From Pyronema omphalodes (Eukaryota; Ascomycota; Pezizomycetes; Pezizales; Pyronemataceae): DNA of 64,000 nucleotides. The stretch is from assembly GCA_024516155.1 (NCBI GenBank), contig JAJJXM010000015.1, positions 1 to 64,000 of the forward strand, read 5' to 3'. A model generated the notes under the pieces. It had not been told where the DNA came from. It worked only from the letters and a program-made list of their open reading frames with translations, and ran no database searches. The translations under genes were made by a program, and so were the position numbers. This document shows, piece by piece, positions 10,062-21,600 of the stretch (position 1 is its first letter; each line of letters opens with the position of its first letter).

Positions 10062-13000
10062 GGTATGCTTGGTGGGTGGATGTTGTGGGTTTACTGTTAT
10101 TGTTACTGTTACTGAGAGGTTAGATATTGATCGATTGAAGGATGGAAAGGTGGGGTAGTACAGTATGTGTCTGTATGTAGTGGGATTGGGAAGAAAAGAA
10201 GAAGAAGAAGATGATGATGATGATGATATGTAAGAAGAGGAGAAAGGGAGTGGGGGAGGGAAATGGATCAATGGGAACTTGGAACAGCTGACCGTACGCA
10301 GCTATCCGCAGACTAACCTCTCACCTCTCACCTAAGGTTTAAACCAAGGTGTTGTACTGCGGGCAGCTGCGAGATCGTAACTGGGACACGTGCGGGGTCT
10401 AGGGACGAGAGGGGCGAATCGTACAGGGATTTTGTAATGATGTGGTATGCTTGATTAGGTTAAGTTTAGCATGGTTGGTGATCTTGTTGTACAGTCTTAT
10501 CCCTCTTTGGGAGAATAGCTTAATCGCTGGTGTCCGGCGACAGGAGCTTGAGAACTGGAACGCTTGAGTCTCGAGTCTCGGGCCGCTGAGCCTTGAAGCT
10601 ATGGCATACGGTGGCGTATGGTAAATCGTGATATGTATGCTTTTGCTCGTTGCTTGTTACTCGGCATCTACGGCAGATGTATCCCGTCTGTGACAAGCTG
10701 GCATGAACAATGATCACAGATGATGAACTTGTACATGCTCGGGGAGAGCTGGCTAGAGGTGGCAAATCGTCTCAAGAGTCAAGACTGTAAACTGCACTCA
10801 GCTGTGCCTCAACCAAGTGGGGATGCAGTGTGATGTGTGATGTGATGTGACAGTGGCGAGCGCCGAGCGGACTGTGGCGGGCGGACTGTCAGACCCCCAA
10901 CCTTTTGCTTCCTATGTACTGGTGTCGCCTGTCGCCATAGCCATGCTTTAAGTATGAACCGTAGTACTGTATGTAATGGTTTTAACTTTTGCCACTCGCC
11001 TCTTATGTAGACATCCCGTGTATAGAGTTTTGAACTACGCATTACAATTTAGAATCCTAAAAGCAAGTGGGATCTCAGGTCTGGATGTTGTTATGTATAT
11101 AGTGGATTGTGGGTGAGAATCGAAGAATCGAAGAATCAAGATGAGAGAAGCGGGCTCGGTCCAGGTGATCGGTCGGCAGGTCGGCGAGGGGGGCGCTGCG
11201 GTGATGCATTATGCGCAAATTGAAAACTGTATCGTATCGTATCAAAATAAGAACCTGCCATCACACCAGCTAATGAGTTATGAGTCGTGAATACAAAAAC
11301 ATTCCTTGCGATGCAGACATAATTTCCTCGGTATTACCTCTAGAGGTATCATCCATTCCGATCATTTTGTCCTCATCGATCTTAGAAGGCCTATCACAAA
11401 GGTATCGTGTCAGAAGACTCTTAGAACCTATTGTATACGTACGATGTGATTTATCTTGCTTTAACGTACCTGAAAATGGTGTGCCTGTGTCTATGTGATT
11501 CCGTCACAAAATTCCACTGACCGTAGGCAAACTGCGTATGCAGATATGAAATTCATTTCGGGAAAGAATGGAGGTGGAGGTCTGGGGGTTGGGGGTTTGA
11601 GTTAGAGAGAAGTGATAATCTGGGACAAGACGGTGAAGTCTGATGGCAGAGAAAGTGGAAGCGAGTGGAGGAAGAGAAGATAGGAAGTTATGATAATGCG
11701 GCATTACTTGAAACTGCGCCTCCCCAGTGTTCAAAGCCTGGCAACTATCACCAATTTTACGCTTTTGACTCCTCGGCTTCGTTTACAAAAGTCTTTAACA
11801 GTATGAATTGGCCATTTACTGGATATAATTGAGCGGGAGATGAGTGATAAGATGATTCTCCACACACTTCAAACTCTTCAGGAAATAATTGCAAGGAGAA
11901 AAATACTTCCATATAGCGCACAGCGGTTGTACAACTCAAAATATTTGCTTTTACTATCATCTTTGACGACGACGAAAACGATGTCGTGAAAACCTAGACG
12001 CTTAGACCACCATCGATAGACTTTTAGCAGAGCCAATTGTCTTTTCTTCTATCTCCACTTTCACATGACAGACACTAGGGTATAGGGTAAGGTGTAGGGT
12101 AAGATGTAGGGTCAGGTGCTCGCATGATGCTTGATGCTCTCTTGATGCTTCATCAGCTTGATCTCAACAAAAGAACACGTGAGTACGGGAACACGGGACT
12201 GTCATGATTCCTGATTCCTGATTCATGGCTTATGATTCATGATTAACGATTCATGAGAACATCCTAAGCATTGTGAACCATGCGTGGGTGCACTATGGAT
12301 ATATGAACATTTAACAGGATCTTCATGATCTTTATATTATGAGCTTTATGATCTCTATGATCTTTATGATCACTCCAACTTCGAAGAACTAGACGATAAA
12401 TAAGTTGTAAATCATAACTTATCAATACAGAGCTCTGATTCCCGGGTTCTGTTACTTTGCAATTTTGCAATGAGTATCTTTTGGATTTTATGTATGTGTA
12501 TACTTATACGCATGTTAGAACACCTATGTGTTGAGTTTATGTTTTTTGTGTGTGCATTTATTTCTGTATTTGTGTGTTAAGCAGTGGCATGCTGCATCAT
12601 ATATACATTTGCAATACATAAAGGATTAGCCTACGGCTATATAGTAATAGTATATATAACATCACGGTATCGTATAGTCCGTGAGGCCTCAGTCATAGGT
12701 CATCGGTCAACTTTTAATTAAGAGAGAGGGAATTGAGAAAATTACTACAGTCCTTGGAAGTTGTCGCTGAGATTGATAGACAGATTGAGAGTTTGGGTTT
12801 ATATATACTGAAGATGTCAGAAAGTGAACATTACAGGGAATGAGGGACTACGTGTGGTGATTATATGTGCCGTGAAGGGATTATTTATGACACGGCTTTG
12901 ATAGCATCTGGAATTGGGGATAGTCTATTTTATCGCCAAGAGGTCTCTATAATCTATGTAGGTTGCTGTTTATTGTGTTTATTATGTTTGCCGAGAAAAA

Positions 13001-14111
13001 TTCGTTCTTGGAGTTAGGGTGAAGTGAAAAGGTATGTAACCTTCTTTTCTTATATAGGTTGAGGAAAGGTTGATAAATATGTGTTTTTTTTACCCTGTGG
13101 TCTGATTTTACTGTTGAAAGAAGTTTTTTTCTTTTTTTGCTTTTTTCGTCTTTGTGTTGCGTATTCGTTTCTGTATTTACCGCTGCTATGTACTCCCTTC
13201 AGACACAACTGCAAGTCCAGCGCTCTGCTTGTATGATAATTATACATCACCGCGCCAAAAAATGAACTTCAAATACTAAGACAACCGCCTTCCACGAACA
13301 ACAGGATATATTTTGATGCCTTGCATTAACACTGGCTATCATGTATAGAGATCTTAGATTCTCACTCTATTTCAAAAAAGACCTCTGGACTGTAAGTTAT
13401 TTTTGTTCTGCATGTTGCCATATATGTCCGAATCATACCGATGTGCGCAAAATATTCATCATATCCAACATGAAAAAGCCCAAGCTCAGAAAACAGAAGA
13501 AAAAGACATATACATATACATCTAAATCTCCATATCTCCATCTCCATATCTCCAGTCATCAATTTTCTTGTTGAGATTTATCATACATATCGCTAGTTAT
13601 CCCTAGTATCCCTATTACATATCCAACATCTCACTACCAATCTCCACAGAAAAATACTGATGATGTCTCAACTTTTCTCCAAGTCTCGACTCTCGGCTCG
13701 TCCACGGATATAAACTGATTTACCGGGAATAAGAATCATATTACATCACATCACATCGGATCTTCCATTCGGATCCTTCAGATCCTTCGCCAACTCACGA
13801 ACCGATACTACAACCAAACCAATTCATCAACCAACTCTGCCGACGATATCCCCGTTCGTCGATGAACTTCGCCGATGAAGATCTCAATTAATTAACCACC
13901 GAATATCCACCGATAGGCTACAATAGATTTTCATGGTTTGTTGGTGCATTTCACTGCTCAGGGTCTGCAAACAAAACCTGGTTTCATCACCGTCCGCAGT
14001 CTGTAAGAAATTTCATCAGATAACAGAGCAGAAACTCAGAGGCTAGATCTATGGCACCATAGATGAAGACATCTAAAAATATGCACGCACTCAGAACTAA
14101 AAAATCAACTA
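10062..14111. other. Gene desert, left part
   Basis: Four kilobases without a credible coding frame. Local short repeats are visible: TGTGATG units near 10830-10850, CTTGATGCT-type repeats near 12127-12165, TGATTCATGATT repeats near 12203-12255, and TATGATCTT repeats near 12325-12370. The region next to 10062 should hold the promoter of the minus-strand 9130-10061 gene. Composition is ordinary rather than strongly A/T-biased, so this does not look like a RIP-destroyed transposon block. Confidence 0.6.
12083..12118 (+). repeat. Three 12-bp tandem units with telomere-like core
   Basis: TAGGGTAAGGTG, TAGGGTAAGATG and TAGGGTCAGGTG follow one another, preceded by CTAGGGTA. The TAGGGT core resembles fungal telomere repeats (TTAGGG) but the period is 12, so this is at most a degenerate interstitial tract. 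Confidence 0.7.
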
Positions 14112-14467
14112 CAGTCGAACCTTTTTATAAGCGTACCAATTATAAGAATAACCTCTTCATAAGAGTGCATAGCCGTAGTCCCGTCGATTTTTGTATGGGA
14201 AATAAGAGTAACCTCGATACTAAAATACTCTTAAGGAAATGCGAAAAATTGTTAGCATACTCTTATGATAGAGGTATTTGAGCAGGGTATACTCGTACCA
14301 AGGTGGCGCTAATGCACTACCTTGGGGCAGAGGAGCGGTAAACACCACCCCCAGCGCGCTGGGTCTCAAGCAATCACTCGCGCCAAGCCAACCTCTGCCG
14401 AAGAGTTTCGTCATTATAAGAGTACACTTCTCTGGTCCCAGCGTACTCTTATAAGGAGGTTCGACTG
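14112..14467. mobile_element. Mariner/pogo-type MITE, 356 bp
   Basis: Terminal inverted repeats CAGTCGAACCTTTTTATAAG (left) and CAGTCGAACCTCCTTATAAG (right, reverse complement) extend through a shared GTAC for about 26 bp. Both ends abut TA (14110-14111 and 14468-14469), the Tc1/mariner target. Subterminal copies of ACTCTTAT/ATAAGAGT recur inside, and the centre is GC-rich with complementary pieces (GGCAGAGG at about 14325 and CCTCTGCC at about 14391). No transposase frame fits in 356 bp, so it is a non-autonomous derivative. Fungal Fot/Pot-type pogo elements have ends of this general kind. Confidence 0.85.
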
Positions 14468-14663
14468 TACCCCTAGTTTAAGGTATCTAAGGTAGCCGAG
14501 ACATAGCGGGACATAGCGGGATGTCTAAGTTATGCTGGTGCGATGAACTTATAGTTAGTGGTGAAGCTAGGGCCGTCGGCCAGGTATGTAGGAGGAGTAC
14601 CGGTGAGGCGAGGGGCACACGAGCGGCGAGCTGGTTATACAGATGCGGAATTGAAGAATTTGC

Positions 14664-14676
14664 TATGGTCGCCATA
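14664..14676. promoter_or_regulatory. Palindrome-like motif TATGGTCGCCATA
   Basis: Arms TATGGT and GCCATA around one central base: one mismatch to the perfect form found at 16412-16426. It is a member of the cluster of related sites in this desert. Function is inferred only from recurrence and symmetry. Confidence 0.4.
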
Positions 14677-15802
14677 CATACAGACACCAGAGGAAGTTTT
14701 TATGATATAGAAATGAATATGTATGTCCGGTGAATACTGCAGAGTATGTATACCATATATCTTGCGCTCGGTTATCGTACATATCGTACATACTGCAATT
14801 ATATCGTCATCATTCATGTCAAAACCTGTAGGATCTAAGAACTATAAAGCATGCTAAAAAATTTGTTTTAGCTTCGACGGTTACGCTGCGTTAATAAAAA
14901 AAAAGTCGAAACGTTTTGTTTCAACTTTCATGCGGGATTCCTGGTTTTCGAACAGTTTAATTATTTGTTTGTAAGGTAAGTCTACTATGTATTACGATAT
15001 CGTCTACCGGCTGCGTTTTCTGCGGCGATGCGGTGATGCGGTGCTACGGTTCTACAGTTTGTGTCACCATACTCCTGCCCACAAAATTCCGGAACAACGT
15101 TTCTCCTGATCCATCATCCGCCCCGTCGAAACAAAATAACAAACAAACAAACGAAAATGAAAGTGAAAGTCATAAGCTTATTTCCAGCTTTTCTTCAACC
15201 TTCTTTTGACCATGACTCCGCCATGACGTTTCTATAATATACCCGTTATGCATACAGAGTATCGTCAGCAAATCAAGTTAGCCCTATTTCTTCCCTATTT
15301 TCCTATCTCCCCTATTTCCCCTTTATTCCTCCTCCCTCGTTTCGTCCCGATAGCCTAGCTCGGTATAAAGCCTTGGAACTCCTGCATCTCCTCAACTCTG
15401 AGTCAAGGAATCCTAACAGCCTGTTCCTGTTCCTGTTCTACATATGCACATACATAGCCATATGTAACCTTTTGTAACCGTATAACAGCCTATTTTACAT
15501 GCATAGCCTTACATGTAAAATTTCTGTTAACAAAATTTTCATGAGGCTTTCAATGTATGTAGCGCAGCTACTATGTAAGTTAAGGCTTTCTATGTATTGC
15601 CGTACCCCTTTGAACGACATTGTCACTATCATCACCATAGCCATGCGCAACCGGGCTGAGTTGAGTTACAAAAGCTAAAAGCTTCAGCATAACAAATTGA
15701 TGGGAGCCTCTTTTCGCATCGTTTCTATCTAATATCCTCTTCATACCATCGATCACGCACGCATCAACCCACAATTACTTCACTTCTGTATGGTGAATAC
15801 AG

Positions 15803-15948
15803 CCCCCACCCCCCCCCCCCCCTCTCTTCATCCCCGTCGTGTCATGTTATGTCATGTCTCAACCGAGAAGGCTTATCTGTTCATGATCCATGTCATGTAT
15901 GCACACGTGTCTTCAGGGATGGAGGTGGGGGGGGGGGGGGGGAGGGGG
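15803..15948. repeat. C-tract / G-tract inverted repeat (foldback)
   Basis: A C run with one A interruption (15803-15822) is followed about 100 bases later by GGAGGT plus a G run (15921-15942) and AGGGGG. The two arms are complementary over about 25 bases, including the position of the single A/T interruption on opposite sides, so the strand can form a hairpin with a loop of about 100 nt. Confidence 0.65.
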
Positions 15949-16090
15949 TCAGCGCCACCTACCATCCCATCCACCATGAGACATGAGACATCGCTCTGGT
16001 CTGGTCTGGGCTGGGCAGGACAAGGATGGTGGATGGTGGATGGCAATTGATATTAATGATCGATGGGGATGGATTGGATTGGAATGCTTA

Positions 16091-16119
16091 GTTCAAAGTT
16101 CAAAGTTCAAAGTTCAAAG
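16091..16119 (+). repeat. GTTCAAA microsatellite, 4 units
   Basis: Four consecutive 7-bp GTTCAAA units with no interruption, followed directly by two TGTGTTGC units. Ordinary slippage repeat. Confidence 0.9.
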
Positions 16120-16406
16120 TTTCTGTGTTGCTGTGTTGCTGGATGCTATGTGAGGTGGTCTGTGGGTTGCGGGTTGGTTGAAATTGAGATTAACTTTTGA
16201 GTCGTGAGAAAGATATACAAAGGGGTGTTGACGAGGGGAGTTACCAGTTGAAACTTGAGTTTGTATCTTTTGCCTACCGACGTAAGTTGTAACTGTATGG
16301 TATGCCAACGTACGGTGCACCATGTACACACAATCTATATACAGGCTACATACAATCAACCGACCGACCGACCGGATTGTAATTCTTGTCTGTCTTGGTT
16401 TATAAA

Positions 16407-16426
16407 GATATGTATGGTCACCATAC
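16407..16426. promoter_or_regulatory. Perfect palindrome GTATGGT-C-ACCATAC within GATATGTATGGT motif
   Basis: Seven-base arms GTATGGT/ACCATAC around a single C (16412-16426), preceded by GATAT so that the 12-mer GATATGTATGGT starts at 16407. The same 12-mer occurs again at 16535 and 18783. A symmetric site of this size is typical of dimeric transcription factors, but no factor is assigned. Confidence 0.5.
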
Positions 16427-16534
16427 GATTGTTATTGTTGGAATGTCCTCCAGTTAGAGATAAAGATAAAAATAAGATTTCGTCAATAACCTACAGCGTA
16501 CAAGTAACAGCACCATATACAGGCATACCGCGAT

Positions 16535-16553
16535 GATATGTATGGTGGCCATA
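16535..16553. promoter_or_regulatory. Second GATATGTATGGT motif, followed by GGCCATA
   Basis: GATATGTATGGT followed by GGCCATA gives an imperfect TATGGT-G-GCCATA palindrome 128 bp downstream of the first copy, on the same strand. Confidence 0.45.
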
Positions 16554-17121
16554 AAGACGACTGGCTGACCGCTGACCGCTGATAGCTGGGGAATTCAGAT
16601 TCAAGTTCAAGCTTTCGGCACAACATGCCAAACAAACCACAAAACCAGAAGCCAGAAGCCGAAAAACTATTGGTGAAGTCTATACTATCTACGTATCAGA
16701 GTTTTGACAAGCTTTTCCAGCGAGCCTATCGGCTCCATTGTGGTAATTATCGCATCGAGTACATACGATTCATTCGTTCGGCAATCGTCACCATATTCGT
16801 TTGTGATTGTGTGTGGTAGATAGATAGAGAGATATAGATAGATAAACGACGGCGAGTAGAGTATGATATGATGCTGGCTGTATCCAATTATAGTTGTGTA
16901 TATGTAGACAGTTGTGTGTAACAAATGTATTGTAATTATCGATGATCTTAAGCGAGTTCGGGGTACGGATGTAGTTTGTGAAACAAATTTTTATCCAGTC
17001 ACCAGTGTGTTGCCCGGGAGTGGGACCCACCCAGCAGGTGCATTAGAGTGGCCGTTGACTACTGATGAACTTGCTGAACTTGAACTGTAGGTATATAGAG
17101 CCACCATACTCTATCCATAGG

Positions 17122-17134
17122 TATGGTCACCATA
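17122..17134. promoter_or_regulatory. Perfect palindrome TATGGT-C-ACCATA
   Basis: Six-base arms around a central C, identical in the core 13 bases to the 16412-16426 site, with one half-site CCACCATA just upstream at 17101. Confidence 0.45.
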
Positions 17135-18758
17135 GATATCTGGACATCCTGATTGTCCCATTTATCTATCCAATCTAATCCAATCCATACCTACACCACA
17201 CTGTAACCACCATAACAATCCATCCCTCATACATACCGTAGCATACCTCTTTTCTATTTATATCTCTCGGTAATTTCCAAATATAATTATTGATTACTTA
17301 TCGACATATTCAGCTCAGTTCAGCTCGGGCTTTAGATGATCTGTGGCAAGTATTTTTCATCAGTACAGGCAAGCAAGCAAGTTACAAACAAGCATCGGTC
17401 TGAGGGTAAGGTAAGAGGGTAAAGTGAGGTAAGGAAGGCCAATGCGTGTAGGGTGTGTGCGAGCGAGTGGATTGACGATCTCCATTACCTACGGCATCAT
17501 CTTGTCTCTGGTCACCGCCATACCCATGATTTGCTATACTCAAGCCGCAAGCGCGCAGTGACGGTAATCATGAGCACTACAATATTACTGAGCACAGTCC
17601 TCTCGACTCTCAACTCTTGAATGTTTCCCATCATATCACCGAGATAATAGATTCACATACAACTACGGAAGTTTCGACGTTATTGCCACTATAAAGGATC
17701 AACGGTTTCTATATTATAAATCGCTGACTGATCAATCCCGTATCCCGTATCCCGTATCCCGGCAGTTTTATATGTTGCCTTTGTATATGGTGGTTTGCAG
17801 ATCATGGCCCGATCCCGTCGGTCCCCTCGGTCCGCGATGGGGATTCTATACACGCTCTGCTCAGCTCGGTTATCGAGGTTGGTCGTAATTTGAAGATCGA
17901 CAAGACCAAAACTAATGAAAACGAAAGCGAAAAGTTGTTTCATGATTCTTGGGTTCATAGAAACAGGAAACAAAAATTCAATTGTGCTGAAAACGTTCAG
18001 GCAATCAATAGCATAAACATGGGATATGTATATGGGAATGTATATGTTGTTAAGGCTTAAGTCTCAAGTATCGTACGTACCGTATGTTTAGTAATTATCG
18101 CATCGCATCGCTAGAGTAGCATCATAGCATCATAGTATCACAGCATCATATCGCTACATACATACCTACTGCAGGCTATAGGCAACATGAGGCTACAGTC
18201 GCATCTACGTATGTAGGTACATCACTCGCTGCTGCTGCGCACGGCGATATAGCTCGATGTTTATCGAGGCTTAATTCTCATTAGTTTTGGTTTTTGTTTT
18301 AGTCCACAGCACCAAACATAAAAGTACATAGCGTCGGTGTTAAGCCAATTCTCATGCTCCTTCCTCCGAGGAGGTCGTCGACCGGTGACCACTGCCTACT
18401 GCCCACTGACCATTGACCAGTGACGGCAACTTCGAGGTTTCCAAAACAAAAAAAAAAAAAAGATAACCAATCATAATCAACCACTTCTGCATGCATCAAA
18501 TACGGATGCGAAAATATGGTTTGCAGATGGATGCTATGATATGCTGGATGCTGGATGTTGGATACTGGATGCATCCATACAGATGATAACGAGCATATCA
18601 ATCAACCAGAGCGGATGATATTATTTTTTTTTATTGGCACCACGTCAGTTATGCTGGGCATACTTTTTTACGCCTCCTCCCGGGGGAAAAGAAAAATAGA
18701 GACAGGACAAGACAAGACAAGACAAAAAGATATGTATATGGATACACAAGTAATACAA

Positions 18759-18770
18759 ATGGTGCACCAT
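18759..18770. promoter_or_regulatory. Perfect 12-bp palindrome ATGGTGCACCAT
   Basis: Same ATGGT/ACCAT arms with a two-base GC centre. A third GATATGTATGGT copy lies 13 bp downstream (18783-18794). Confidence 0.4.
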
Positions 18771-18782
18771 ACAAGCCGGATG

Positions 18783-18794
18783 GATATGTATGGT
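18783..18794 (+). promoter_or_regulatory. Third GATATGTATGGT motif copy (half-site)
   Basis: Exact 12-base match to the motif at 16407 and 16535. The right arm is absent here (GTAGAC follows). Confidence 0.4.
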
Positions 18795-19400
18795 GTAGAC
18801 AAGCAAGCGGCGGGATATGTATGTAGGAGATTCTGCAGGTATGGAGGGTACTGTATGGAGTTATGCGGTTGCGGTCGGCGATATCGTTGAGGGTGAAGCT
18901 TATTCTTCTTCTTTTTCTTTTTTTTTGCTTCATTTTTTTGCTTTTACTTTCCCCGCTGGAGACGGACCGCAGAAAAAAGTAAACATCTCTTTCTTTTTGC
19001 GTGCCTTTTCTTTGCTTTTCTTTTCCTTGGTTCCCCGCAATTTGACGGCGAGGGGTCCGCGTTTGTTATCTAACTTTATAGATACTAGCTTCATCGCTGT
19101 TTCCAACTCGTTTTCGTTAATTCGTTTCTCATCTTTTGTTTCAACTTTTGGTGCAGCGGTGCAGTGGTGCAAGGCAAACTGCAAAATTGAGCGACAAAAA
19201 ATCGATGGACTCGTGACGTGCTTATACTTTTCGATTTGCAGTCGACGCTCTACACGCTCTGCACGCTTTGCTTCATGCTTTCGTACTTTCGTGCTTCCGA
19301 GCGGTTATGGAAACTCGGATTTGATACCCATGGGTGCATGTGATACATATTCCGGAAAGAACAGAGTAGACACATATTCAAATCACTGCAATTGATTAGC

Positions 19401-20595
19401 TGGGCGTTCAGTACGCCATGTCGTAATAGGGCTGGGTAATATTTTTTTTATGTGATTTTATCTCCGTGACAATGACCAGTGACGATCTGTTTTCGGGGCT
19501 CGCAGGACACAACAGGACAAGGCATATTTTGCTCCTCTTACTGTTGATTCTGCTCTTGGTCTGCGGTCTCCAGTCTACAGTCTCCATTCTTCAGTCTACA
19601 GTCTACAGGACTCTGCTGGCCATCACACCCAACGGCAGCCGGGGAAGAACCAGACCAAAGCCAAGGAACGAACGGGTTACACTAAAGAAATCAACCATCA
19701 ATCAACCGACCCACCACCACCACCGCTAGCAACTACACCACCACCAACACCATCAACTTTGAGCTTCCGCCCACCACTCTCGCCCTCCCCCCCAAACATC
19801 CCAGCCGAAAATTCCACCGCGAAGCTAAGGAATTAGTAGCATAGACCAGGCGTTAAGACTACGTCTTCACGCACCTCCCACTCATAACTAGTTTATCCCG
19901 GATCTCATACATCATCTCGCCCATCGTATGCCCGCCCATCGAGGCACCTCGAGCATAGAGGCTGACGATAATTCCAATACAAAACGAAGACAATCGCCCG
20001 GTGGACTTTCGCCTGTCTCGCTTGTCTCGCCTGGATATTCGTCAAAGTGAAACGAAGAGACGGACTCTAAGGTTTAACGAAATAAAAAAATAGAAAGGAA
20101 ACGAAATCCAACAAAACCGGCCTACGAGAAACGAATAGTATCACGGGAAATCGCCAACGTCGAAATCAAAGGGTATCCGAGGGCATACATCCCCAAGACT
20201 TCACAGGGCTCCCAAAGCATCCATAGGAAAGACATAGTATCACAGCCAATCCAACGGAACCACAACCTCCCGAAGGTTACATATACGAACGTCATAGGTT
20301 ACCGACTCATCGACTCATCGGCTCATCGTCTTGTCAATCCATCGGACGAACTTCACAATTCCAATAGAATACAAGAGGTATCAAAGGGTATCCAGGGTAT
20401 ACGTGTAGCGACAGGATAAACTTATCTATTTCTGCCGCTCTTGGTTATTGTCCATCTCTCTCTATCTCCATCACCAACTCCCCCGACATCGACTTCGACT
20501 TGAAACCGAAGGCACAGAACTTGTTAAAGACTGTCAAGCACCGTCAAAGATCAATAAAGACCGCCCCCACCGGACAACTCCACAGACATCATCCC
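19401..20595. other. Presumed promoter and long leader of the 20596 gene
   Basis: C/A-rich sequence with CACCAC and CCATC runs, rich in short upstream frames, leads into the ATG at 20596. A short frame at 19466-19729 has a Leu-rich stretch (HILLLLLLILLL) but begins with an alternative codon and ends in His/Arg low complexity; I do not call it a gene. Confidence 0.5.
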
Positions 20596-21600
20596 ATGAT
20601 GCTTCTCCGCGCCTCGATATCATCGCTAGGTAGCAGCTCCACCACTACCCCCGCCAGCTGCAGCACAAGCCCATCATCAGTCCCATCCAGCAAACCATCC
20701 AAAGCCGCCTCTGCACCCAGCATCACCAGTTCACTCCCTCCGAATCGGGTATTAAGCACCTTCAACCCTACACGAACCTTCCACATCCCATCACACGGGG
20801 GATTATTATCAAGTTCTATCCCAATCAACGATCTAACTTTACTACTACGAGACCGACCTACAAGCGAAGATACCTACACAGACCGCAAGTTATTTAAGAA
20901 GGAAGTTCGGGCACTTGTGAAAAGTGGAAATGGAATGCAAGTAGCAATGTCACTTAGCGGAGGGAATAAGTTGAAGGATTCCGATGGAAGGGTAGTGGCA
21001 GAATGGGAGGTTCCTTGGGGTTTGTGGAAGGAGGTTCCGTTGACGATTAGGGTTGGTGGTGAAGAGGAAGTGCAGGTTTGGACGGGCGATTATGATCCTA
21101 GGAGTCAAGAGTTTGAGTATCGCGGTGCTAGGTATATTCCCTGCTTCCTTGTTTTTTTAATTGCACCTTCTTTCTCTGTGCATTGTGGTGTTCCTGGTTC
21201 TTTAGTAGCTGGACTTGAACCCCACATATTGATGTCATCGCTTCCTTTGATTTCCCACACCCCGCTTCCACCATCCCTGATAAGGACTGCAAGCTAATTT
21301 GATTGCCATTTTAGCTACCGCTGGAAGTTTACCTCACCCCGTGAACTCATCCTCGAAAAGCAAGCATCGGGAATTGGAAGATATATAGTAGGAACATTTT
21401 ATCTTACAGTAAGCAGCGCTTTTTTTCCGGCAGATTTGAAGATGTGGGCTGAGAATGTTGCAAAGCGTGGTGTTGGAAGTACTGAGGGTACGCTGCTTTT
21501 CGATGCAAGAGGTATCGATCCGGTTGTGGCAACGGCGACTTGTTTAATTGCCTTGAAGAGGGAACGACAGAGGTGGGGTGTACTTGGAGGGACGATTTGA
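20596..21600 (+). CDS. Two-exon fungal protein of unknown function (C-terminal beta-rich domain)
   Basis: Exon 1 is 20596-21131 (ATG ATG start; donor GTATAT) and exon 2 is 21315-21600 (acceptor TTTTAG, with GCTAAT as a likely branch site). Phases match and give 273 residues. The first 60 residues are Ser/Thr/Pro-rich and look like a targeting or disordered region. From about residue 65 the sequence is folded-looking: FNPTRTFHIPSHGGLLSSS, DYDPRSQEFEYRGASYRWKF, and RELILEKQASGIGRYIVGTF. The alternation of hydrophobic and polar residues with YRWK and ELILEKQ strands recalls tubby-C-like beta-barrel proteins, but this is only an impression. No membrane segment is evident. Divergent from the 9130-10061 gene across the desert. 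Confidence 0.75.

Larger units (their letters stand above)
14468..19400. other. Gene desert, central part with palindrome cluster
   Basis: No frame here looks like a gene; the longest (18817-19395 on plus) is low complexity and starts without an ATG-supported domain. What stands out is a set of related palindromes with TATGGT and ACCATA arms (listed separately), many TATGTATATG-like steps, and tandem scraps such as ATCCCGT units (17739-17760) and AGCATCAT units (18117-18150). It lies between two head-to-head genes and could be a large regulatory or non-coding-transcript region. Confidence 0.55.

Noticed and set aside
9507..10271. Single 254-codon frame covering the 9130-10061 gene
   Set aside because: It reads past a good GTATGT donor into a G-homopolymer and begins upstream of the best ATG; the two-exon model with a conserved-looking C-terminal helix fits better.
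12083..12118. Interstitial telomere
   Set aside because: TAGGGT cores recur with a 12-bp period and substitutions, not as TTAGGG arrays; listed as a simple tandem repeat only.
18817..19395. 192-codon plus-strand frame
   Set aside because: Composed largely of Phe/Ser runs from T-rich DNA; no start context, no domain and no splice support.
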